A stretch of DNA of 22,176 bases from GCA-2686265 sp036010965 (lineage in GTDB: Bacteria; Planctomycetota; UBA1135; GCA-002686595). The stretch lies in the NCBI GenBank assembly GCA_036010965.1, contig DASCMO010000187.1, forward strand, positions 1-22,176, given 5' to 3'. The position numbers and the translations under genes were made by a program. The first letter of the stretch is position 1, and each line of letters starts with the position of its first letter. Shown here one piece after another: positions 1 to 6,161 of the stretch. The notes beneath the pieces are model-generated. The model was given only the letters and a program-made list of their open reading frames with translations, was not told where the DNA came from and searched no databases.

Positions 1-51
1 GGCGCTGGCGGTAGTGCCGTGGACGCTGGCGGTAATGCCGTGGACGCTGGG
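1..51 (+). repeat. 21-nt tandem repeat inside the transporter gene
   Basis: Positions 1-21 and 22-42 are two copies of a 21-nt unit differing at 2 bases, and 43-51 begins a third. In frame they encode the heptad AGGSAVD/AGGNAVD followed by AGQ. The array may extend leftward out of the window. It lies in the soluble loop before the later membrane segments. Confidence 0.75.
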
Positions 52-807
52 CAGGCCGCCGGAGATGGCGAGCTGACCCTGCGCTCCCTCGCCGCCTGGG
101 TGGGCAACGAGCTCTTCAGCGAGCAGCGCGCCGGCCAGACCGCCGAGGTCGGCCTGGCCGCAGGGAGCACGGGCCTGGCCCTCTTCCGGCGCCTGTTCGG
201 CTCGGCTCTGGCCTTCGGGACTTTCTGCCTCCTGCTGCCGATCTACACCTACTTCCTGCTCTTCGAGCTCGAGCGCATCCACCGCTTTGTGCAGCACTAC
301 CTCCCGCGCCGCGAGCGCACGCGCCTGGTGCGCGTCAGCGGTCAGATCGGCGAGGTGCTGGCTAACTTCTTCCGCGGTCGCCTCTTGGTGTGCCTGATCA
401 AGGGCCTGTTGCTTTCGATCGGGCTGGCCCTGCTGGGCGTCGACTACGCCTTGCTGCTCGGCTTGTGCGGGGGCTTTATGGCCTTGATCCCCTTCGTCGG
501 CCCGCTCATCGCCGGGATCGCGGCCTTCTTCCTGGCGCTGTTGGGGCACGACCTCGTCGGCGCCCTCTGGCGGGTGCTGCTGGTCTTCTGTCTGGCGGAG
601 GTGATCGAGGGCTACGTCCTGATCCCGAAGATCCTCGGAGACAGCCTGGGCCTGCACCCGGTGGTCGTCCTGGCGGCGGTCTTCGTCGGCGGCGCCGCCC
701 TGGGGATGCTCGGTTTTCTGCTCGCCCTGCCGATCGCCGCGACGGCCATCATCCTCGTGCGCGAGCTCGTCCTGCCGGCCCTCGAGGACCTGGCCGAGGA
801 GACCTGA
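1..807 (+). CDS. AI-2E family transporter (PerM/YdiK-like), 5'-truncated by window edge
   Basis: The frame is open at the left edge, so only the last 268 residues are visible. A GTG at position 19 is an internal codon rather than a likely start. The visible part begins with a short Ala/Gly/Asp repeat, then a soluble stretch to about residue 62, followed by several hydrophobic segments (about 64-88, 126-145, 147-180, 190-206, 219-255). The stretch reading RGRLLVCLIKG then GVDYALLLGL and ALIPFVGPLIAG, and later EGYVLIPKILGDSLGLHP, is the conserved core of the AI-2E transporter family. These are inner-membrane proteins; some members are proposed to export autoinducer-2 and others exchange ions or other small solutes, so the substrate here is unknown. 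The gene converges on the S41 peptidase gene with a 12-nt gap. Family assignment is firm; function is not. Confidence 0.9.
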   Translation, partial: GAGGSAVDAGGNAVDAGQAAGDGELTLRSLAAWVGNELFSEQRAGQTAEVGLAAGSTGLALFRRLFGSALAFGTFCLLLPIYTYFLLFELERIHRFVQHYLPRRERTRLVRVSGQIGEVLANFFRGRLLVCLIKGLLLSIGLALLGVDYALLLGLCGGFMALIPFVGPLIAGIAAFFLALLGHDLVGALWRVLLVFCLAEVIEGYVLIPKILGDSLGLHPVVVLAAVFVGGAALGMLGFLLALPIAATAIILVRELVLPALEDLAEET

Positions 808-819
808 GCGGGCCGGCTC

Positions 820-3324
820 TCAGTGGTCCAGGCGGCTGAGGATGCCCGTCAGAAGTTCCAGGGTCTCGGCGGTCAGCTTGCCGTTCTCGCTTCGGGCCGC
901 GGCCAGCAGGGCCAGGGCGTCGCGCACGCTGCGGCGCTCCTCCTCGCTTCTGGCGTGCGCGGCGACGGTTGCTTTCGACCCTTCGCCCTCCTCGAGTCGG
1001 CCGTCGAAGGTTCTGGCGTAGGCCTCGATGTCCCAGGCTGAGCGGCCCAGCTCCTCGAACACGACCTCGATCGCGCGCTGGAGCTGGCGATCTTCCTGGT
1101 AGTCGCCGCCGAAGGGGAAGGCCGCCCCGCGCTCGTCCTGAACCCGGCGGCGGATCTCGGTCCGCAGCAACAGGCGCAGGTCCTGCAGCGGAAGGAGTGT
1201 GCCGAGGCCGGCGTGGAATTCCGCGAGGCCCGGGTAGCGCGAGGTGTCGTCCCCGTCGCCGTAGGCCAGCTCCTCAAGCAGGTCGCGCTGCAGCTCCCAG
1301 TGGTCGGCGACCCAGGAGCGGATCTCGCCCTCGGCGCGCAGATCCCGGACCTCCTCCAGCTTCCACTGCTCCCAGCGCCGCTGATCCACCTCGTGGTCGG
1401 GCACGACTCCGCCGGGGCTCACGATCTTGCCCTCCTCGTCAAACTCACGGTGGATCGAGCGTCCCGAGGGCAGCAGGTAGCGGGCGACGGTCAGCTTGAC
1501 GCGCGGAGCGAAGTCGAACTCTCCGTTTTCGTTCCAGTCGCGGGTGATCGTCTCCCAGTTGTCGAAGCGCCCGTTGCCGTTCTCGTCTTCGAAGCGGTCG
1601 TCGCGCTCACCGCGCACGGGGATCAGGTTCTGGACCGATCCCTTGCCGAAGCTGCGCTGCCCCACGAGCACCGCGCGTTCGTGGTCCTGGAGGGCCCCCG
1701 AGACGATCTCCGAGGCCGAGGCGCTGAAGCGGTTGATCAGCACCACCACCGGGATGTCGGCGCCGACGAGCGCCTCGCGCAGGGTGTGCAGGCGCTCGGG
1801 GGCCCGGACCCTGCTCTCGGTTGTCACCACCAGTTGTTCCGCGGGCAGGAACAGGTCGGCGACGGCGCGCGCCTCGTTCAGGAGCCCGCCGGGGTTGTTG
1901 CGCAGGTCCAGGATGACGCCCGCGACCTGCTCGCCGGTCAGCAGATCGATCAGGGTGCGCGCCAGCTCCTGGCTGGCGACGCCGGAGAACTGGGTCAGCT
2001 CCACCAGGGCGATGCGTCCGGGCAGGATGTCTGAGTGCACGGGCGGGATGGTGATCAGGTCGCGCTGGATCACGACCGCCATCTCCTCGGTCGGCCGGTC
2101 TATCAGGGCCGAGTCCATCCCGCGCCGCCAGATGTAGAGCTTGACGTCCGTGCCGGGTTTGCCCTTGAGCTTGCGGATGATCTCATCAGAGGGCTTGCCC
2201 TGCCCGTTCTCGATGGTCGGCCACTCGTCGATGCGCACGACCTTGTCGTCGCTCACCAGTCCGCCCTTGTAGGCGGGCCCGGAGTAGATCGGGCGCGTGA
2301 TCGTGAACAGGCCGTCGGCGGGGTCTGTCCGGACGTAGGCGCCGATCCCGCCGTACTCGCCGTCGAGCTCCTGCTGGAACTTGGTGAAGACCTCCTCGCT
2401 GAGGTAGTTCGAGTGGTTGTCGAGGCTCTGCAGCATGCCTTGCAGGCCCGCGTCGATCAGGGGGTCGCGCTCGGCGTGGGGCAGGTCGCCCTCGATGTGC
2501 CGGCCCTGGATGAGCTGGATCATGCGCTCGAACTTCTCGAGGTCGCGCGGCGGTCCCTGTTGTGTGAGGGCCTGGTCGAGGCGCTCGCGCTGGTTGCGGT
2601 TCTTGCTGGCCCAGTAGGCGCGGGTGCGCTCCACCTGCAGAAAGGCGTCGGCCAGGAGGCCGGCCTCGCCGGGTGTGCGGGCCAGTCGTTCGAGCTCGTC
2701 GCGGGCCGTCTCCAGGTCGCGCGCGCGAGCGAGGGCCAGGGCGGCCTGGCCGCGCAGACCAGGGTCGGAGGAAGCGAGGAACGAGAGCATTTCGGAGCGC
2801 GCGGCGCGCTTGTCGCGTCCGCTCCCCAGGCGCCAGGTCGTTACGGCCAGCTCGAGGCGCGTGGCGGGCTCGCGCACGGCGTCGCGCGCTCCGGCCAGCA
2901 GGCGCGCCACCAGATCCTCGCGGGTCTCGGGCTCGAGCAGGTGAAAGCTCGGGTCAGCCAGCAGGCCCGCGGCCCCGCGCACGACGGCCTCGTCCTCGCT
3001 GCTGAGCAGGGGTCCGAGGCGCGCGGCGACGGCGTCCCAATCTGGTTCGTCGAGGTTGAGGCGCGCGGCTGCCAGGAGCAGCAGGCCCCGGGGCGCAAGG
3101 GAGTCGCCCTCGAGCAAGTGGTCGAGGGCCGCCGCCAGCGCCCCTTCGGGCAGGTCCGCCGCCAGGATGGAGAGGGCGTGGGCCTCGACCCACAGGCGCG
3201 GGACTTCCAGGTCGCCGGCCGCCCTGGCGCGCTCGGCGACCAGGGAACTGAGATCTCCGGGGTCCTGGCCCACGGACACGGGCAGGAGTGAGGCGAGGGA
3301 GAGCAGGAAGGTGATTCCGATCAT
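820..3324 (-). CDS. Secreted S41-family (C-terminal processing) peptidase with extended N-terminus
   Basis: 834 residues, about twice the length of a typical CtpA. Residues 1-19 look like a cleavable signal peptide. Residues about 20-260 are Leu/Ala-rich helices resembling HEAT-like repeats. A PDZ domain spans about 322-400 (EYGGIGAYV, then GGLVSDDKVVRID). The protease core follows from about 435: RIALVELTQFSG, DLRNNPGGLL, the serine cluster SASASE at 534-539, and FGKGSVQ with Lys561. The Ser536/Lys561 spacing of 25 matches the Ser-Lys dyad of Tsp/CtpB. Inserted between that lysine and the conserved KLTVARY strand are two DxNxNGxxD calcium-loop motifs (580-588 and 596-604). A helical C-terminal region follows. 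The family cleaves unfolded or tagged proteins in the periplasm. The ATG at 3324 is chosen because it gives the signal peptide directly; no clear Shine-Dalgarno sequence precedes it. Confidence 0.92.
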   Translation of the reverse strand: MIGITFLLSLASLLPVSVGQDPGDLSSLVAERARAAGDLEVPRLWVEAHALSILAADLPEGALAAALDHLLEGDSLAPRGLLLLAAARLNLDEPDWDAVAARLGPLLSSEDEAVVRGAAGLLADPSFHLLEPETREDLVARLLAGARDAVREPATRLELAVTTWRLGSGRDKRAARSEMLSFLASSDPGLRGQAALALARARDLETARDELERLARTPGEAGLLADAFLQVERTRAYWASKNRNQRERLDQALTQQGPPRDLEKFERMIQLIQGRHIEGDLPHAERDPLIDAGLQGMLQSLDNHSNYLSEEVFTKFQQELDGEYGGIGAYVRTDPADGLFTITRPIYSGPAYKGGLVSDDKVVRIDEWPTIENGQGKPSDEIIRKLKGKPGTDVKLYIWRRGMDSALIDRPTEEMAVVIQRDLITIPPVHSDILPGRIALVELTQFSGVASQELARTLIDLLTGEQVAGVILDLRNNPGGLLNEARAVADLFLPAEQLVVTTESRVRAPERLHTLREALVGADIPVVVLINRFSASASEIVSGALQDHERAVLVGQRSFGKGSVQNLIPVRGERDDRFEDENGNGRFDNWETITRDWNENGEFDFAPRVKLTVARYLLPSGRSIHREFDEEGKIVSPGGVVPDHEVDQRRWEQWKLEEVRDLRAEGEIRSWVADHWELQRDLLEELAYGDGDDTSRYPGLAEFHAGLGTLLPLQDLRLLLRTEIRRRVQDERGAAFPFGGDYQEDRQLQRAIEVVFEELGRSAWDIEAYARTFDGRLEEGEGSKATVAAHARSEEERRSVRDALALLAAARSENGKLTAETLELLTGILSRLDH

Positions 3325-3367
3325 GAGGGGTCGGGTTTCCAGGGCGGTGGCTTTTCAGGGTGCGACC

Positions 3368-3389
3368 GGGCGCCCCGGCCGGGGCGCCC
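3368..3389. repeat. Perfect 22-nt GC-only palindrome in divergent intergenic region
   Basis: Eleven bases (GGGCGCCCCGG) are followed directly by their exact reverse complement. It lies 44 bp upstream of the S41 peptidase start (- strand) and about 160 bp upstream of moaC. It could be a dimeric-regulator operator or a hairpin in the peptidase mRNA leader. There is no T-run beside it, so a Rho-independent terminator is less likely. Confidence 0.55.
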
Positions 3390-3481
3390 AGGTGCGCTAT
3401 CGGCCCAATCTACGGCTGGCTTTGATCAGGGATCGGTTCCAGGTTGAAAAAACCCGTGGACGGTGTGGACGGGGCCATGTC

Positions 3482-3490
3482 GGGGGGGGG
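3482..3490. repeat. Nine-G homopolymer upstream of moaC
   Basis: An uninterrupted run of nine G lies 58 nt upstream of the moaC ATG and just upstream of where a -35 box would sit for the candidate -10 at 3522-3527. Such tracts can vary in length by slippage, but nothing here shows that this one does. Confidence 0.6.
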
Positions 3491-3518
3491 AGTTGGCCTG
3501 GGGCGTGCCGCGCGGGCC

Positions 3519-3527
3519 TGCTAGGAT
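3519..3527 (+). promoter_or_regulatory. Candidate extended -10 promoter for moaC
   Basis: TGCTAGGAT fits an extended -10 (TGn followed by TAGGAT), with the expected transcription start about 15 nt before the moaC ATG. No good -35 hexamer at 16-18 nt spacing is visible; TTGGCC at 3493-3498 is 23 nt away. This is a weak prediction from sequence alone. Confidence 0.3.
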
Positions 3528-3548
3528 GGCGCGCGGCGGCACGGGAGC

Positions 3549-4061
3549 ATGACGGACCAGGAAGAGAGAGAACTCGGGCACCTGCGTCCCGGGCCGGAGG
3601 GGCCTGAATCGCGCATGGTCGATGTGAGCGCCAAGACTCCCAGCCAGCGGGAGGCCCTGGCCGGGGCCCGGGTGCGCTTCCCGGCGGGCGTGCTCGAGCG
3701 CGTTCTGCGCGAGGGGGGCCCCAAGGGTCCGATCACTGAGGTGGCGCGAACTGCGGGCATCCTGGCCGCCAAGCGCACGGCGGAACTGATCCCCATGTGC
3801 CACCCCCTGGGCCTGGACCTGGTGGATGTGCGCTTCGAGCGCGCCGACGAGGACCCCGACCTGCTCCTGATCCGCTGCCGGGCGGTGTGCAGCGGTCGGA
3901 CGGGGGTCGAGATGGAGTGCCTGGTGGGGGCCGGGATCGCCGCCCTGACCGTGATCGACATGACCAAGGCCCTCTCGCCGGCCATCGCGGTCGAAGAGCT
4001 GCGCCTGCTCGAGAAGCGCGGCGGCAAGAGCGGGCCCTGGCTGGCCGACCCGGGCTCCTGA
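3549..4061 (+). CDS. moaC: Cyclic pyranopterin monophosphate synthase MoaC
   Basis: 170 residues, close to the usual 160. MoaC converts the MoaA product 3',8-cyclo-7,8-dihydro-GTP to cyclic pyranopterin monophosphate, the first stable intermediate of molybdenum cofactor synthesis, in the cytoplasm. Diagnostic motifs are MVDVSAK (23-29), the KG of GGPKGPITEVARTAGI with Lys59, KRTAELIPMCHPL with Cys84-His85, TGVEMECL with Glu121 and Glu123, and DMTKA with Asp137 and Lys140. These match the catalytic residues known from E. coli MoaC. The ATG at 3549 has a GGGAG only one base away, which is too close to be a good ribosome site. It is kept because residues 9-22 align with the short N-terminal segment normally preceding MVDVSAK. 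No moaA, moaD or moaE is nearby, so it stands apart from the rest of the pathway. Confidence 0.95.
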   Translation: MTDQEERELGHLRPGPEGPESRMVDVSAKTPSQREALAGARVRFPAGVLERVLREGGPKGPITEVARTAGILAAKRTAELIPMCHPLGLDLVDVRFERADEDPDLLLIRCRAVCSGRTGVEMECLVGAGIAALTVIDMTKALSPAIAVEELRLLEKRGGKSGPWLADPGS

Positions 4062-4150
4062 GCCCCGGCGGTTTCGGCGGCCCTTCCCGGGCGCTATCCT
4101 CAGCGACCCGCGATGTCCCTCCCCCGACCTCCCGCCCCGAGCCTTCCGAG

Positions 4151-4639
4151 ATGATCGACCTGAAACTGCTCCGGCGCCTCGTGCGCCTCATGACTGGAGC
4201 CGGAATCACCGAGCTGGAGATCGATGACGCTCCCAGCGGGGTGCGTGTGCATCTCAAGCGCGGAGGCGAGGGCAATGGTGGAGTCGTTCAGCCCATGCTG
4301 CAGGTCCTTCCGGGCGCGGCCGTGCCGCTCACCGTGCCCGTGGCAGGCGCCGGCGCGGCGGCGCCTGAGGCCGTCGGCGAGGCCGAGATCCCCTCTGGCC
4401 ACGAACAGATCGTGAGTCCCATGGTGGGCACCTTCTACCGCTCCGCCTCGCCCGACTCGGATCCCTTCGTCGATGTGGGCAGCTCGGTCGACGAAGAGTC
4501 CGTCATCTGCATCATCGAGGCCATGAAGGTCATGAACGAGATCAAGGCCGAATTGCGCGGGGTGGTCGTGGAAGTCCTCGTGGAGAACGGCGAGCCGATC
4601 GAGTTCGGTCAACCGCTGTTCCTCATGAAGATTTCCTAG
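4151..4639 (+). CDS. accB: Biotin carboxyl carrier protein of acetyl-CoA carboxylase (AccB)
   Basis: 162 residues, the normal size. AccB carries the biotin that AccC carboxylates and that the carboxyltransferase uses to form malonyl-CoA for fatty acid synthesis. The N-terminus, MIDLKLLRRLVRLMTGAGI then TELEID, matches the conserved AccB start. A flexible Ala/Pro/Val-rich linker covers about 48-80. The biotinyl domain covers about 85-162 with VSPMVGTFYRS and EAMKVMNE; Lys126 is the biotinylation site. The ATG at 4151 is chosen by homology, since the frame is open further upstream but that part does not resemble AccB. The start is preceded only by a weak GAG. It is followed by a 154-nt gap holding an intergenic repeat, then accC, as in the usual accBC pair. 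Confidence 0.96.
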   Translation: MIDLKLLRRLVRLMTGAGITELEIDDAPSGVRVHLKRGGEGNGGVVQPMLQVLPGAAVPLTVPVAGAGAAAPEAVGEAEIPSGHEQIVSPMVGTFYRSASPDSDPFVDVGSSVDEESVICIIEAMKVMNEIKAELRGVVVEVLVENGEPIEFGQPLFLMKIS

Positions 4640-4793
4640 GGACCCTGTGAACCGGCCACTCGGCACCATGACGACCTCCTCAACACCCGCTCGGCACCTG
4701 AGGTCACGGCCGGACCGGCCGCGTCTCGAGGCGCCGACCAGGCACGGATGGGATCGCCCCGGCCTCCGTAGCACTCCTTCGACGGCCTCCTAG
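4636..4793. repeat. Intergenic element copy A (about 158 bp, CTAG at both ends)
   Basis: This fills the whole accB-accC gap, from the CTAG containing the accB stop to a CTAG directly before the accC ATG. It is related to 16444-16610 along most of its length. The last 49 nt (4745-4793 against 16562-16610) align without gaps at 38 of 49 positions, and the stretch around ATGACGACCTC (from 4668 and 16476) also matches. The middle is less similar and needs gaps. It contains an ORF of 41 codons plus stop (4668-4793) starting MTTSSTPARHL and ending DRPGLRSTPSTAS; copy B has an ORF in the matching frame. The minus strand also keeps a related open frame (PGRSHP and EVV motifs), so strand and coding status are unresolved. 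No Shine-Dalgarno sequence is visible for accC within it. Confidence 0.65.
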
Positions 4794-6161
4794 ATGTTCG
4801 GTCGCGTCCTGATCGCCAGCCGCGGAGAGATTGCCCAGCGGATCATCCGGGCCTGCCGCGAACTCGGCGTCGAAACCGTCGCGGTCTACTCCGAGGCCGA
4901 CGCGGACGCGCTCTATCTGCGCCAGGCGGACGAGACGATCTGCATCGGCCCGGCGGCCGGGGGCGCTTCCTACATGAACATCCCGGCCATCATCTCCGCT
5001 GCCGAGGTGGGGGATGTGGAGGCGATCCATCCCGGCTACGGCTTCCTGGCAGAGAACGCTCACTTCGCCGAGGTCTGCAACGAGTGTCGGATCCACTTCA
5101 TCGGACCCGACCCGGAGACGATCGCCGCCGTGGGCAACAAGGCCAACGCGCGCGAGCTGGCTCTCAAGGCCGGCGTCCCCGTGGTTCCCGGTTCCGATGG
5201 TCCGGTCGATGACGAGGACGAGGCGGTGCGCGTCGCGCGGGAGATCGGCTATCCGGTCATCGTCAAGGCTTCTTCGGGGGGCGGCGGGCGCGGCATGCGT
5301 GTCGCCCATAACGAGCCGAGCCTGATCAATGGCTTTCACGCCGCGCGCTCCGAGGCCCAGGCCGCTTTCGGCGACGAGACGGTCTACATCGAGCACTTCG
5401 TGGAGAACCCGCGCCACATCGAGGTGCAGGTGCTCGGGGACAAGGACGGCCATCTGATCCACCTCGGTGAGCGCGACTGCTCGGTGCAGCGTCGACATCA
5501 GAAGCTGATCGAGGAGGCGCCCTCGCACGCCATCAATGAGGAACAGCGTACCCAGCTGGGCGAGGCGGCCGTGCGCATGGCGCGCGCCGCCAACTACCAC
5601 AACGCGGGCACGGTGGAGTTCCTGCTGGGGCCCTCGGGCGACTTCTTCTTCATCGAGGTCAACGCCCGCATCCAGGTCGAGCACACCGTGACGGAACTCG
5701 TCACGGGCATCGACCTGATCCAGCAGCAGCTGCTGCTGGCGAGCGGGGCGCCGCTGGAGATCACCCAGGAGCAGGTCGTGATCCGCGGCCATGCGATCGA
5801 GTGCCGCATCAACGCCGAGGACCCGGCGCGGGATTTTCAGCCCTCTCCTGGGCTGATCAAGGCCTTCGTGCCCCCTGGAGGGCCGGGGGTGCGCGTGGAC
5901 AGCCACTGCTACAGTGGATATCGCATCCCGCCGAACTACGATTCGATGATCGGCAAGCTGCTGGCGCACCGTGCCTCGCGCCCGCAGGCCATCCGGACCA
6001 TGCTGCGTGCCCTGGGAGAGTTCGTGATCGAGGGACCCGCGACGACCATTCCTATCCATCGCAGCGTGCTGGCCCACACGGACTTCGTGCGGGCCACGCA
6101 CGACACGGGTTTCATGGAGCGCTACTTCTCCCATCCCATCTCTCTGGGGGCGGTATCGTGA
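4794..6161 (+). CDS. accC: Biotin carboxylase subunit of acetyl-CoA carboxylase (AccC)
   Basis: 455 residues, as expected. AccC uses ATP and bicarbonate to carboxylate the biotin on AccB. The start MFGRVLIASRGEIAQRI is the canonical N-terminus. The ATP-grasp glycine loop SSGGGGRGM is at 160-168. The catalytic region FIEVNARIQVEH keeps Glu288, Asn290, Arg292, Gln294 and Glu296, and ECRIN keeps Arg338, with the same numbering as E. coli AccC. Differences are conservative: VNAR where E. coli has MNTR, and HTVTE for HPVTE. The ATG at 4794 directly abuts the TAG ending the intergenic element, and no purine-rich ribosome site precedes it, which is unusual for a core gene. The stop overlaps the GTG of the next gene by 4 nt (GTGA). 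Confidence 0.97.
   Translation: MFGRVLIASRGEIAQRIIRACRELGVETVAVYSEADADALYLRQADETICIGPAAGGASYMNIPAIISAAEVGDVEAIHPGYGFLAENAHFAEVCNECRIHFIGPDPETIAAVGNKANARELALKAGVPVVPGSDGPVDDEDEAVRVAREIGYPVIVKASSGGGGRGMRVAHNEPSLINGFHAARSEAQAAFGDETVYIEHFVENPRHIEVQVLGDKDGHLIHLGERDCSVQRRHQKLIEEAPSHAINEEQRTQLGEAAVRMARAANYHNAGTVEFLLGPSGDFFFIEVNARIQVEHTVTELVTGIDLIQQQLLLASGAPLEITQEQVVIRGHAIECRINAEDPARDFQPSPGLIKAFVPPGGPGVRVDSHCYSGYRIPPNYDSMIGKLLAHRASRPQAIRTMLRALGEFVIEGPATTIPIHRSVLAHTDFVRATHDTGFMERYFSHPISLGAVS

Noticed and set aside
4704..6134. Long minus-strand open frame opposite accC (476 codons)
   Set aside because: It is fully antisense to a clearly conserved gene and shows His/Asp/Arg/Val-rich composition typical of shadow frames in GC-rich DNA; no family motif.
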